The notes: a model not told the origin generated them from the sequence alone. A stretch of 64,000 nucleotides of DNA from Pseudomonadota bacterium (GCA_023386795.1 JAEWJB010000188.1:62001-126000); one strand, 5' to 3'. Shown: positions 27,015-36,192, numbered from the stretch's first letter. Numbers and translations are program-made.

Positions 27015-27106
27015 CAGGCGCGGCCCCGCACCATTCCCCGCCCACGTGCAGGCGTGCTGCGTCACGAGTCGCCGGCGCATGATCGCCCCGGCCACGACTG
27101 CCGCTC

Positions 27107-27493
27107 CTACTTGCAGGCCTGCTGCACCCGGTTGTCCCACAGGCTCGACATCGCGAAATCGCGTTTCAGCCCGGCTGCTTCATACGCCGCCGCACGCCGG
27201 GCGCGCACTGCCTCGCAACTGCCACCGGCCTCCTGCCGGGCGTGCGAGGCCTTCCCCGCGTCGCGCGCCCGCCGCCCCTCCGACGCGCGCCGCGCGCCTC
27301 CTCTCGACGTGGTGCGGCGGGCCACCGCCTGCGGATGCACCGCCAACCGCCACTTTCCGTGCGTCCCGTTGCCCGTGCAGGGCGCCGCCCGGTAGGCGAC
27401 GTCCCTTCCCTGCGGGCAACGGTGAACCTCTTGCGCCACTGCCGACGCACTGCACAGTGCCCATCCCCAAAAGCAGACCTTCCAGATGTTCAT
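27107..27493 (-). CDS. Small secreted basic protein (DUF4124-like N-terminus)
   Basis: 128 residues. ATG 27493 is chosen because AGGAGG (27505-27500) lies exactly 6 bases upstream; an ATG two codons earlier abuts that site and is unlikely. The N-terminus MNIWKVCFWGWALCSASAVA is a signal peptide. After it comes VHRCPQGRDVAYRAAPCTGN, the two-Cys pattern of DUF4124-type periplasmic proteins. The rest is strongly basic and Arg/Ala-rich, ending with SLWDNRVQQACK. Function unknown. The TAG stop lies inside a GTAGGAGCGGC sequence that also occurs as a repeat elsewhere in the window. Confidence 0.6.
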   Translation of the reverse strand: MNIWKVCFWGWALCSASAVAQEVHRCPQGRDVAYRAAPCTGNGTHGKWRLAVHPQAVARRTTSRGGARRASEGRRARDAGKASHARQEAGGSCEAVRARRAAAYEAAGLKRDFAMSSLWDNRVQQACK

Positions 27494-27616
27494 CGTCATC
27501 CTCCTGTGGAAAGAAGGATGGCCGACGCGCATCTTTGCGCCCAGCGGTGGGCGCCGCGACTGCGTCTAGGAAAATACCGGCGCGCGCGGCGGGAAATGCT
27601 CCCGCGCGTCTCGGCC

Positions 27617-28537
27617 TCAGCCCTGCGCCAACGCGTAATCCAGCGCGGCACGGATCGCCGCGACCTGCGCCGCATTGCACTCGGCCGGCGTGGCACTTGG
27701 ACTGTCGGGATACACCTCGGTGGTCGTCGTGTAGACCGCATCGGTGATGCCCGCGCACAAGCCCAGGCGCTTGACCGGATACTCGATCACACCCGGCGCC
27801 ACCACCGGCGAGCCGATGATCAACCCGCGTGCGTCAGCCGGGGCGATGTGGGTGACCCCAGCGACCGCGGCGATCACCGCACGCTGGAAGTCCAGCTGCG
27901 GGTTCTCGCTGTCGCCCACCAGATAGAAGCCATCGGGAATGCCATCCGGCTCGAACGGCTTGCCGTCGCGCGCAGCCAGCGCCGGGCGGAACTCACTTTC
28001 ATCGGTATCGGTGGTCTCGTGCAGGTCGATATGCACCCGCACGCGCTGGCGGATAGGCGACACCAGCGCCCACAGCGCAGCCGATTCGCCCGCCGGGCTG
28101 TCGGCGCGGAACGAGCGGTTCGGATCGATGGCGTCGCGGTTCCAGCGATGGATGCGTTCATAGCCCCACGGGCTCACGCAGGGCACCACCAGCAGGTTGG
28201 CACGCCCGGTGTATTCCCGCGCTGCCTCGCGCAGGAACTGCAGCGCGCCTTGCACGCCGCTGGTCTCGTAGCCATGCACGCCGCCGGTGACCAGCGCGGT
28301 GGGCAGGCCTTCGTTCCAGTCGCGGCTGCGTACCGCGTACAGCGCATAACGGTCCGGGGCGTAGTCCAGTTCACCGTATACGGAGACATCGAAATCGGCA
28401 CGCAGTGCCTCGATGGCGGTCACCACTTCGGCCTCGTAACTGCGCAGCTTGTGCTGGCGTTCGCGCCATTGCTGCTTCTCCGCCTCGCCCCAGGGCTGGC
28501 CGGGCGTACCAATGGGATAGAAGGCCGAAGCGGACAT
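27617..28537 (-). CDS. M14-family zinc carboxypeptidase / succinylglutamate desuccinylase-like
   Basis: 306 residues from ATG 28537 (MSASAFYPIGTPGQPWGEAE). The M14 zinc site is visible as HxxE in VTGGVHGYETSG and the third ligand His in VHIDLHETTD; WNRDAIDPNRSF carries the substrate-binding NR pair. The catalytic Glu is expected in the C-terminal part near TTTTEVYPD. Such enzymes remove C-terminal residues or acyl groups from amino acids. There is no signal peptide, so it is cytoplasmic. It is downstream of poxB on the same strand by 110 bases, with no evident link between them. Confidence 0.82.
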   Translation of the reverse strand: MSASAFYPIGTPGQPWGEAEKQQWRERQHKLRSYEAEVVTAIEALRADFDVSVYGELDYAPDRYALYAVRSRDWNEGLPTALVTGGVHGYETSGVQGALQFLREAAREYTGRANLLVVPCVSPWGYERIHRWNRDAIDPNRSFRADSPAGESAALWALVSPIRQRVRVHIDLHETTDTDESEFRPALAARDGKPFEPDGIPDGFYLVGDSENPQLDFQRAVIAAVAGVTHIAPADARGLIIGSPVVAPGVIEYPVKRLGLCAGITDAVYTTTTEVYPDSPSATPAECNAAQVAAIRAALDYALAQG

Positions 28538-28646
28538 CGTGGGACCTGCGTCAGGAAACGGAACGCCATGATACGCCCCGATCACGCATGGACGGCACGC
28601 GGCGCTGCCTCTCTTACCTCGCGCGGACGCGGGCTGCCCATCGTGA

Positions 28647-30368
28647 CTAGCGGCGCAGGTTGACCTTCGCCAGGTCCAGCACCTGCCCACCGCGGCCGTC
28701 GAGCACGGCCTTGAGCAGGAACAGGCCGAAGTCCTTTGCCTGCCCCCAGGAGGCCTTCGGCGGCATCACCAGTTCCTGCCGCGCGCTGACCACATCCACC
28801 AGCGCCGGTCCGGGGTGGGCGAATGCCGCCTGCAAAGCATCGTGCAGTTGGGCCGGCCGCTCCACGCGCCAGCCCGCCACGCCCATCGCGCGAGCCATCG
28901 CGGCGAAATCCGGATTGACCAATTCACAACCGGTGTCCAGCAGGCCGGCCGCCTTCATTTCCAGTTCCACGAAGCCGAGCGTGCCGTTGTTGAGCACGAT
29001 CACCTTCACCGGCAGACCCAACTGCGCGAGGGTGATGAAGTCGCCCATCATCATGGTGAAACCACCATCGCCGGACAGCGACACCACCTGCCGCTGCGGG
29101 TGGCTCGCCTGCGCACCGATGGCCTGCAACATCGCGTTCGCCATCGAGCCGTGGTTGAAGGAACCCAGCAGGCGCCGCCCGCCGCCAAGCCGGAGGTAGC
29201 GCGCAGCCCATACGGTGGGCGTGCCGACGTCGCAGGTGAAGATCGCATCGTCCGAGGCCAGTTCGCTTACCAGGCGGTTGAGCTGCTGCGGGTGCACCAC
29301 CTCGCCGTCGGGCTCGATGCGCGCCAGCTCGTCCAGTTCGGCGCGTGCCTTGGCGTAGTGCGCGCGCGCGTCGTCCAGATGCGAGGAATCGGTCTTGGTG
29401 ACGAGCAGCGGCAGCAGCTGCGGCAATGCGTGGCGCAGGTCGGCCTGGATGCCCAGCTCCACCTGCGTGCGGTTACCCAGGGATTCGGGGTTCAGGTCGA
29501 TCTGGATGACCCGCGCATCCTCCGGATAGAACTGTCGGTACGGGAAGTTGGTACCGAGCAGCAACAACGTATCGCAGGCCTTCATCGCCGCGTAGCCGGA
29601 AGAGAAGCCGATCAACCCGGTCATGCCGACGTCGTACGGATTGTCGTGCTCCAGCCATTCCTTGCCCCGCAGTGCATGCACGATGGGGGCGCGCAATTTC
29701 TCCGCCAGCGCGATGACCTCCTGGCGCGCCTGCGCGCAGCCGGCCCCGCACAGCAGCGTGACCTTGCCGGCGCCATTGAGGATCTCCGCCGCCTGGCGCA
29801 GCTCGGCCGGCGCGGCCTGCACCACCGGCGCGGCCGGTGCGATCCACTTCGGCAGCGGCGCATCCAGCGGCTTGAGCGCGGTATCGCCGGAGATGACCAC
29901 TACCGCCACGCCCTTGCGCGCGATGGCGGTGCGCATCGCGCGGTCCAGGATCTGCGGCAGCTGCTCGGGCTGGGAGACCAGTTCGACGTAATGGCTGCAC
30001 TCCTTGAACAGGATCTCCGGATGCGTGGCCTGGAAATAGTCGATGCCGATCTCGCTGCTGGGGATATGTGCGGCAATCGCCAGCACCGGCGCGCCGCTGC
30101 GATGGCAGTCGAACAGGCCGTTGATCATGTGCAGGTTGCCGGGCCCGCAGCTGCCCACGCAGACGGCCAGTTCGCCGGTCAGTTGCGCCTCGGCCCCGGC
30201 GGCGAAGGCGCCGGCCTCTTCGTGACGCATGTGCACCCAATCGATCCGGCCGCGCTCGCGCAGGGCGTCGGTGAAGCCGTTCAAGGAATCGCCGACCACG
30301 CCATAGACGCGTTCGACCCCGGCGATCTCCAGGACCTGGGCCATGTATTGGGCGGCGTTCTGGCGCAT
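28647..30368 (-). CDS. poxB: Pyruvate dehydrogenase (quinone) / pyruvate oxidase PoxB
   Basis: 573 residues, essentially the length of E. coli PoxB (572). It decarboxylates pyruvate to acetate and CO2 and passes electrons through FAD to ubiquinone at the membrane. ATG 30368 is chosen because AGGAGC is 6 bases upstream; TTG 30374 touches that site. The TPP-activating Glu is in MRHEEAGAF (Glu50, same position as in E. coli), the FAD-binding middle domain follows, and the TPP/Mg motif is GDGGFTMMMGDF ... VIVLNNGTLG. The C-terminus, which in E. coli is the membrane-binding alpha-peptide, is present (VLDLAKVNLRR). It is monocistronic or leads into the M14 gene. Confidence 0.92.
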   Translation of the reverse strand: MRQNAAQYMAQVLEIAGVERVYGVVGDSLNGFTDALRERGRIDWVHMRHEEAGAFAAGAEAQLTGELAVCVGSCGPGNLHMINGLFDCHRSGAPVLAIAAHIPSSEIGIDYFQATHPEILFKECSHYVELVSQPEQLPQILDRAMRTAIARKGVAVVVISGDTALKPLDAPLPKWIAPAAPVVQAAPAELRQAAEILNGAGKVTLLCGAGCAQARQEVIALAEKLRAPIVHALRGKEWLEHDNPYDVGMTGLIGFSSGYAAMKACDTLLLLGTNFPYRQFYPEDARVIQIDLNPESLGNRTQVELGIQADLRHALPQLLPLLVTKTDSSHLDDARAHYAKARAELDELARIEPDGEVVHPQQLNRLVSELASDDAIFTCDVGTPTVWAARYLRLGGGRRLLGSFNHGSMANAMLQAIGAQASHPQRQVVSLSGDGGFTMMMGDFITLAQLGLPVKVIVLNNGTLGFVELEMKAAGLLDTGCELVNPDFAAMARAMGVAGWRVERPAQLHDALQAAFAHPGPALVDVVSARQELVMPPKASWGQAKDFGLFLLKAVLDGRGGQVLDLAKVNLRR

Positions 30369-30569
30369 CGTCAAGCTCCTGCGGGGGAATGCCCACAGCC
30401 TAGGCCGCCGTGGGTGATGGCGGAATCATCTTGAGGATGATCGATGCAGGGCGGCAAGCCCCCTCCCCGTCGAGAAGGCATAGGCGCTTGCGAAATCTTC
30501 ATAGCCCGCGCGCCCACGGGGGCACTGGCGCGTGCTTTGATGCCCGGTCCGACCGGGAGGAGGCACGGA

Positions 30570-32240
30570 ATGAAACAGGCTTGGTCATGGGTCGTGCTGC
30601 TGCTGGCGGCGGCGTCGGGCGCGCACGCGGGGGAGGCCCGCTTCACCGAGGTGCGGTACTTGGGCGATGACGGCGGCCCCGCGCCTGCTACCACGCAGTA
30701 TCGCAACCCGATCCTCGCCGGCTTCTACCCCGATCCCTCGGTGGTGCGCGCTGGCCAGGACTTCTATCTGGTCAACTCCAGCTTCGGCTATTTCCCCGGC
30801 CTGCCTGTCTTCCACAGTCGCGACCTGGTCAGCTGGCGGCAGGTCGCCAACGCCATCGACCGGCCCGGCCAGCTCGACCTCGGCCACAACGAGCTCACGC
30901 GCGGCTTGTTCGCCGCTTCGATCAGCGAGCACGCCGGCACCTTCTTCATCACCAACACCTGCTTCTACTGCGACCGCGGCAACTTCGTGATCACCGCCAA
31001 GCACCCGGCCGGGCCATGGTCCGACCCGCACTGGCTCGGCTTCGAGGGCATCGACCCGTCCCTGTTCTTCGACCGCGACGGCCGCGCCTACGTGGTGAAC
31101 AACGGCCTGCCCGAAGGCAAGCTGCGCTACGACGGTCACCGCGCCATCTGGCTGCAGCAGCTGGACCTGGACACGATGCAGATGACCGGCCCGCGCAAAG
31201 TGCTGGTCGACAGCGGCGCGGACCCGGCGACGAATCCCGAGCACGTCGAGGGCCCGCACCTGTTCCGGCACGGCGAGTACTACTACCTCACCGCAGCCGA
31301 GGGCGGCACCGGCGAGCAGCACGCGCAGATGGTGTATCGCAGCCGCGATCTCTTCGGGCCTTACGAAGCCTGGCGTGGCAACCCCTCGCTGACCCAGCGC
31401 GATCTCGACCCGTCGCGGCCGGCGCCGATCACTTCGGCAGGCCACGCCCAGTTCGTCGAACTGGCCGATGGCAGCTGGTGGGCGGTGTTCCTGGCCACAC
31501 GTCCTTACGAGGGCAACCACTACAACATCGGCCGCGAGACCTTCCTGTTGCCGGTGCAATGGGTGGACGGTTGGCCACGCATCCTCGCGCACGGTGAACG
31601 CGTGCCGGTGGTGGCGCCCCGCCCCGCCCTGCCTCGCACGCCCGGCGCCACCCCGATGAGCGGGCCGATGGACTGGCGCGAAACGTTCACCGCCGCCCGT
31701 TTGCCGCTCGCCTGGGTGGGAGTGAATGCGCCGCGCGAACGCTGGTTCGACACCGGCCGCGGTGGGTTGCGAATCACGCCGTCATCGACGCCGCTGGGCG
31801 AGTTCGCTTCCGGGCAGCCCAGCTACCTTGGTCACCGTCTCCAACACCATCATGCCGACGTGCAGGCGACGGTGGACGCCGGCAAGCTGGTGGCAGGGGA
31901 GCACGCCGGATTGGCGTTGCTGCAGAACGAAAGCCACTTCTATGCATTGGCGTTGTCGCCGGGACACGATGGCACCACGCTGGCGCTGTGGCGCCGGGCA
32001 AGCGGCGAAGAGCCTAAGCAAGGCGTCGTGCTGGCGTCGGCGAAGCTGCCGGTCGGGACCGACACGGCCCGGCTTCGGTTCGTGCTGGCGAATGCCCGCC
32101 TTCGCGCGGAGTACGCCACCGGCCACGGACAGTGGCAGGTGCTGCGCGATGATCTCGATGCCAAGGTGCTGAGCACGCAGTCCGCGGGTGGCTTCATCGG
32201 CGCGACGTTCGGGCCGTACGCCTGGCGCGAGAATCCGTAG
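30570..32240 (+). CDS. Secreted GH43 beta-xylosidase/arabinofuranosidase with C-terminal beta-sandwich
   Basis: 556 residues from ATG 30570, with AGGAGG (30558-30563) 6 bases upstream. Signal peptide MKQAWSWVVLLLAAASGAHA. The five-bladed GH43 propeller has the three catalytic acids: Asp55 (YPDPSVV, base), Asp162 (GIDPSLFFD, pKa modulator) and Glu227 (HVEGPHLF, acid). Residues ~350-556 form the concanavalin-like sandwich of xylan-active GH43 enzymes. It removes xylose or arabinose from xylo-oligosaccharides in the periplasm or outside. It is a paralogue of the GH43 at 49474-51261: the spacing between the three catalytic residues is identical (107 and 65). No TAGCGCTA-type operator is visible in its ~200-bp upstream region. 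Confidence 0.9.
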   Translation: MKQAWSWVVLLLAAASGAHAGEARFTEVRYLGDDGGPAPATTQYRNPILAGFYPDPSVVRAGQDFYLVNSSFGYFPGLPVFHSRDLVSWRQVANAIDRPGQLDLGHNELTRGLFAASISEHAGTFFITNTCFYCDRGNFVITAKHPAGPWSDPHWLGFEGIDPSLFFDRDGRAYVVNNGLPEGKLRYDGHRAIWLQQLDLDTMQMTGPRKVLVDSGADPATNPEHVEGPHLFRHGEYYYLTAAEGGTGEQHAQMVYRSRDLFGPYEAWRGNPSLTQRDLDPSRPAPITSAGHAQFVELADGSWWAVFLATRPYEGNHYNIGRETFLLPVQWVDGWPRILAHGERVPVVAPRPALPRTPGATPMSGPMDWRETFTAARLPLAWVGVNAPRERWFDTGRGGLRITPSSTPLGEFASGQPSYLGHRLQHHHADVQATVDAGKLVAGEHAGLALLQNESHFYALALSPGHDGTTLALWRRASGEEPKQGVVLASAKLPVGTDTARLRFVLANARLRAEYATGHGQWQVLRDDLDAKVLSTQSAGGFIGATFGPYAWRENP

Positions 32241-32280
32241 AGGGCATCGGGCTCCGACGAGCGGCGTCGCGCACTGTCGG

Positions 32281-32304
32281 ATGGCTGAAGCCGCTCCTAC
32301 AAGG
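32281..32304. repeat. REP-like half element (CCGCTCCTAC core)
   Basis: ATGGCTGAAGCCGCTCCTAC plus four bases, in the intergenic space after the GH43 gene. Its complement GTAGGAGCGGCTTCAGCC is the common head of extragenic palindromic repeats in pseudomonads and xanthomonads (from memory). Only one half is evident. The core CCGCTCCTAC recurs at 27101-27110. Confidence 0.45.
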
Positions 32305-32342
32305 CCGGGCGCGACAGGGTGGGCGGTGTGCGTCGGGATGGC

Positions 32343-33164
32343 TCAGTGCGCCATCGAAAGCACCCACTCCGTCCATGTTGATACCTCGCCGCCCGCAGGC
32401 AGTACTTCCGCGCGAAGATTGAATGCATCCGGCGGCCCGCTCTGCGGCTCGAAGCAAGTCGCGTGCGGGGTTTCGTCGTAATACACCCAGTGGTCGCCTT
32501 CGGCACGCATCACCATTTGCTGACCCTCGCGCCACAGCACCACCGGGGCGTCGCACAGGTAGCAATCGTCCTTCGGCCCCGGCGGCACGGCCAGCGGCAA
32601 GGTGGCGATGCCCTCGGCATCGCGCGGGTAATAGGCATTCGGCTGGAAGGTGAAGCGGGTGAGCTTGCGGAACCAGGGATGCCAACCGAGCACCGGCATC
32701 GGCATGGCCTGCGCGCCGGCCACCAGGCGCATCTCCAGCCGGAGCCGGTCGGGCAGCACTTCGATCCGCTGTTCGACGCGACCGCCGAACGGCCATTGCC
32801 CACGCTCGCCGAGTTCGAGGGCAAGCGTCAACGCACGCTCATCGCGCGAGGTGACTTCCCAGGCCCGCAGGAAACCCACGCCGTGGATGGCATGCGGCCC
32901 CAGGCTCGGTGGCAGTTGCCAGCGCTTGCCGTCGAAGATGAAGTGGCCGTTCCGGATGCGCCCCGCCCACGGCACCATCGGATAGGCCCCCCATGCGATG
33001 GCGGCATCGATACCGTCGTCCGGCCCCACCAGCCAATCCACGCCTGCGTGGCGCAGTTGCGCCACGCGTCCACCGGCCTGCGGGGTCACCGTCACTTCGA
33101 GCTGGCCGGCCCGCAACACGATGCGCTCGCCGGGCGGCAGCGCTGTCATTGCAGCGTCAATCAT
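32343..33164 (-). CDS. Aldose 1-epimerase (GalM/YeaD-like mutarotase)
   Basis: 273 residues from ATG 33164 (MIDAAMTALPPGERIVLRAG); ATG 33149 is an alternative. The start overlaps the end of the upstream GH43 by 8 bases, so the two are coupled. Epimerase hallmarks are the histidines in SLGPHAIHGVGF and VLGWHPWF and the conserved GRVAQLRHAGVDWL and MVPWAGRIRNG strands. Mutarotases interconvert alpha and beta anomers; next to a symporter and an intracellular GH43 the likely substrate is the beta-xylose or arabinose released from imported oligosaccharides. It is the last gene of the symporter-GH43-epimerase operon. Confidence 0.85.
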   Translation of the reverse strand: MIDAAMTALPPGERIVLRAGQLEVTVTPQAGGRVAQLRHAGVDWLVGPDDGIDAAIAWGAYPMVPWAGRIRNGHFIFDGKRWQLPPSLGPHAIHGVGFLRAWEVTSRDERALTLALELGERGQWPFGGRVEQRIEVLPDRLRLEMRLVAGAQAMPMPVLGWHPWFRKLTRFTFQPNAYYPRDAEGIATLPLAVPPGPKDDCYLCDAPVVLWREGQQMVMRAEGDHWVYYDETPHATCFEPQSGPPDAFNLRAEVLPAGGEVSTWTEWVLSMAH

Positions 33165-34176
33165 GACCGTACGGATCGAGCGTGGCGATGCGCCCCGCGG
33201 CATCATGATGCAACTCGGCCACCTTCATCGAGCGCAGGTGCGTCACACCGCCTGAGAGCAGCGAGTCGTGGTAGTACAACCACCAGCGCCCGTCGAACTC
33301 GACGATCGAATGGTGCGTGGTCCAGCCGATCACGGGATTGAGGATGCGGCCCTGGTAGGTGAACGGCCCGTACGGGTTGTCGCTGGTCGCGTAGCAGATG
33401 TAGTGCGTGTCGCCGGTGGAGTAAGAGAGGTAATAGCGCCCCCCGTGCACGTGCATCCAGGGGCCTTCGAAGTAGCGACGGTCATGGTCGCCGGCGAGCA
33501 GCGGCTGGCCATGTTCGTCGAGGATCACCAATTCGCGCGGCGCCTCGGCGAAAGCCTTCATGTCCGGCGCCAGGCGGGCCATGCGTGGCCCGAGCGCGGG
33601 CGCGTCGGCCGGCGGTTCTTCGTGCGCGGCGTCATAGCGGTTGTCGCGGTACTTCTGCAGCTGACCTCCCCAGATGCCGCCGAAACACAGGTAGTACGCA
33701 CCGGAGGCATCGGCGAACACCGCCGGGTCGATCGAATAACTGCCCTCGATGGGGGTGGACTCGGGCACGAAAGGGCCTTCCGGCGAATCACCGACCGCCA
33801 CGCCGATCTGGAAGACGCCGTCGGCCCGCTTGGCGGGAAAGTAGAGGTAGTAGCGCCCCGCGTGCTCGGCGCAGTCCGGCGCCCACATCTGCCGGGCCGC
33901 CCACGGCACGTCGCGCACGTGCAGCGCCACGCCGCAGTCCACCGTCTCGCCTTGCGGATGGTCCTGGCGATAGACGTGGTAGTCCTCCATCGCGAAGTGG
34001 TCACCGTTGTCGTTGAAGGCCACGCCACCGTCCACGTCATGCGAGGGATAGATATAGACGCGCCCCTGGAAGACATGGGCGGACGGGTCGGCGGTGTACT
34101 GCGCGGTCACCAGCGGGGCGGACAGTGCGCTGCGCCGAAGTTCCGCCAGACGTTGCGGGTCGATGTGTTCGCTCAT
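33157..34176 (-). CDS. Cytoplasmic GH43 xylosidase/arabinofuranosidase
   Basis: 339 residues from ATG 34176. No signal peptide, so it acts on imported oligosaccharides. It is a single-domain GH43 without the C-terminal sandwich of the two secreted paralogues. The catalytic acids are Asp30 (YTADPSAHV), Asp150 (SYSIDPAVF) and Glu237 (YFEGPWMHV). The family includes beta-xylosidases and alpha-L-arabinofuranosidases; which one cannot be told. It starts 24 bases after the symporter stop and overlaps the epimerase start, forming one operon presumably controlled from the palindromic operators at 35833-36005. Confidence 0.88.
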   Translation of the reverse strand: MSEHIDPQRLAELRRSALSAPLVTAQYTADPSAHVFQGRVYIYPSHDVDGGVAFNDNGDHFAMEDYHVYRQDHPQGETVDCGVALHVRDVPWAARQMWAPDCAEHAGRYYLYFPAKRADGVFQIGVAVGDSPEGPFVPESTPIEGSYSIDPAVFADASGAYYLCFGGIWGGQLQKYRDNRYDAAHEEPPADAPALGPRMARLAPDMKAFAEAPRELVILDEHGQPLLAGDHDRRYFEGPWMHVHGGRYYLSYSTGDTHYICYATSDNPYGPFTYQGRILNPVIGWTTHHSIVEFDGRWWLYYHDSLLSGGVTHLRSMKVAELHHDAAGRIATLDPYGHD

Positions 34177-34200
34177 GGACAGTTTCGGTGAAAGAAGGGA

Positions 34201-35679
34201 TCAGGCCGTGGCGGCGGCGCGGCGCGCGCCCAGTTCCTGTTCGATGCGCACCTCGGTGCGCTTGTCGATCTCGTACAGGAACAACAATGCCACGGCGGCG
34301 AGGAAAGGAAGGGATGCATACACGCTGACCGACAGGCGGATGCCATCGGCCACGGCCGGCGACTGCGTGGCGGCGCCACCGTCGTAGCCATAGTGCGCCA
34401 GGATGGCCGCCACCAGCGCGCCGCCGATGCTCAGGCCGATCTTCAGCCCGCACAGCATCGCCGAGAAAATGATGGCGGTGGCGCGGCGGTGGTTGCGCCA
34501 CTCGGAGTAGTCGGCCACGTCGGCGATCATCGCCCACAGCAACGGCGTGGTGATGCCGTAGAAGAAGCCGTGCAGGATGTAGAAAAGCACTACCAGCCCG
34601 ACGGCCTGCGGCGGGAAGAACAAGTAGGCCAGCAGGCACAGGGTGGAGACCAGCAACGCCCCGCCGAACACGTCGCGCTTGCCGAAGCGCTCGGCCAGCC
34701 GGCGCGAGAAGCCGATGCCGATGATCATCGCGATGATGCCGCCTGCGCTGAACAGGCTGAAGGCCGATGTCGGCGCGTCCTGCGGCCACTGGAACGCCGA
34801 CAGGCCCAGGCTGGCAAGCAGATGGTTGAGCCCGGCCAGGAACCGGTTGAAGCCCACGCCCTCGATGAAGGCCGCCAGGTCCGGTTCGCTGAGGTAATAC
34901 TTGAAGTAATAGATGTACATGCCCCCCTTCAACGCAAGGGTGACGAAGACCAGGATGGTGAGCAGCAGCATCACGATCCACGGCCGGTTACGCACCAGGT
35001 CGGCCAGGTCCTGGCGCACGCTGCCGCCCTCGCCCGCCGCGGGCACGACGCGCTCGCGCGTGGTGAAGAAGGTGACCAGGAAGAACACCGTGCCGATCAC
35101 CGCGAACACCGCCATGGTGTGCTGGAAGCCCAGCGCCTTGTCGCCGCCGCCCAGGATCAGCACCAGCGGCAGCAACAACACCTGGATGATGAACTGCGCG
35201 ATCATCACCGCCACGAAGCGGTATGCCGACAAGCTGTTGCGCTGGTCCATGTTGCCGGTAAGCACGCCGCTCAACGCCGAATACGGCAGGTTGTTGGCCA
35301 CGTACACCAGCATCAGCAGGCTGTAGGTCGCCAGTGCATAGGCGATCTTGCCGTGCTCGCCCAGGTTCGGCGTGGAGAACGCCAACAGCGACAGCAGGCC
35401 GAACGGCACCGCCGTCCACAGCACCCACGGCCGGAACTTGCCCCAGCGGCTGCGCGTGCGGTCGGCGATGATGCCCACCACCGGGGTGAACACGAAGGCG
35501 CCGAGCAGGCCGACGCTGAAGATCACCGTCGCCGCGGCGGCCGCCGGAATGCGGTAGACATCGGTGTAGAAGAAGGCCAGGAAGCTGATCAGGGTCTGGA
35601 AGATCAGATTGGCGGCCAGGTCGCCCAGGCTGTAGCCGATCTTCTCGGTGACCGATAACGGTGCGGTCGTGCGGTTCAT
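34201..35679 (-). CDS. GPH-family (glycoside-pentoside-hexuronide) cation symporter
   Basis: 492 residues from ATG 35679 (MNRTTAPLSVTEKIGYSLGD). That N-terminus and the TM2-3 loop IIADRTRSRWGKFRPWVLW are diagnostic for GPH transporters such as XynB/XylP-type pentoside carriers; about 12 hydrophobic segments follow. It imports xylosides or xylo-oligosaccharides with H+ or Na+ across the inner membrane. It is the first gene of the operon with the cytoplasmic GH43 and the epimerase. The upstream region to the divergent GH10 gene holds two palindromic operators. The frame is open further upstream to 35793 but without family sequence. Confidence 0.9.
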   Translation of the reverse strand: MNRTTAPLSVTEKIGYSLGDLAANLIFQTLISFLAFFYTDVYRIPAAAAATVIFSVGLLGAFVFTPVVGIIADRTRSRWGKFRPWVLWTAVPFGLLSLLAFSTPNLGEHGKIAYALATYSLLMLVYVANNLPYSALSGVLTGNMDQRNSLSAYRFVAVMIAQFIIQVLLLPLVLILGGGDKALGFQHTMAVFAVIGTVFFLVTFFTTRERVVPAAGEGGSVRQDLADLVRNRPWIVMLLLTILVFVTLALKGGMYIYYFKYYLSEPDLAAFIEGVGFNRFLAGLNHLLASLGLSAFQWPQDAPTSAFSLFSAGGIIAMIIGIGFSRRLAERFGKRDVFGGALLVSTLCLLAYLFFPPQAVGLVVLFYILHGFFYGITTPLLWAMIADVADYSEWRNHRRATAIIFSAMLCGLKIGLSIGGALVAAILAHYGYDGGAATQSPAVADGIRLSVSVYASLPFLAAVALLFLYEIDKRTEVRIEQELGARRAAATA

Positions 35680-35832
35680 GGATTCCCTGGCGGATGAAAG
35701 GAAGGCGCGACCGCGGCAACCCCTGCCTGGAGGGATGTAGGCAGAGGGCACCGCGGCCGCGTGCGGCTCGAACGTGCCGCCAATACCGGACATGATCGCA
35801 AGCTCCGGCTGATACAGCGCACAGCGACTGTG

Positions 35833-35848
35833 ATGGTAGCGCTATCAT
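35833..35848. promoter_or_regulatory. LacI-type operator (xyl-box-like), symporter side
   Basis: ATGGTAGCGCTATCAT: a palindrome around the TAGCGCTA core with one asymmetric position. It closely matches the XylR 'xyl-box' TGGTAGCGCTAACA that I recall from Xanthomonas. It is 154 bp upstream of the symporter start. Confidence 0.7.
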
Positions 35849-35989
35849 CAGGCCATGCACGCTGCAGGGCAGCATTTGATGCGTGCGGCCTCCGGGGCAG
35901 CACGCAAGCCGGCGTCCAACGAACGACGAAGCGAGATCTCCGCAGGTGGACCGCGCTCCCCCAGTGGCGCAAGCAATCGACGCGTGGTA

Positions 35990-36005
35990 GTGATAGCGCT
36001 ATCAC
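35990..36005. promoter_or_regulatory. LacI-type operator (xyl-box-like), xylanase side
   Basis: GTGATAGCGCTATCAC, a perfect 16-bp palindrome with the same TAGCGCTA core. Its centre is 157 bp from that of the other operator, close to 15 helical turns, a spacing compatible with looping by a LacI-type tetramer or by paired dimers. It is about 190 bp upstream of the GH10 start. Confidence 0.75.
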
Positions 36006-36192
36006 CCAAGCTGCGAACATCTGGAAATACAGGCCTTCCACGCATTTCGGGATGCCCGCGCACCGCGCGCGGGCGTGCTGCGCCGCGCCATCCTAAGGCG
36101 ATGTATCCGCCTTCCGCGGGACATTGTCCCCGACCAGGTGCTGCCGCGCCGCTTGATATCCACACCCACCTGCCCCTCGTCTCGCCCGGAGC

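Larger units (their letters stand above)
35680..36192. other. 513-bp divergent regulatory region, xylan locus 1
   Basis: This gap between the GPH symporter (minus) and the GH10 xylanase (plus) contains no credible gene. It holds two operators of the same family (35833-35848 and 35990-36005), and a possible leader hairpin at 36054-36074 (GCCCGCGC paired with GCGCGGGC) upstream of the xylanase. I could not place -35/-10 elements with confidence. Confidence 0.6.
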
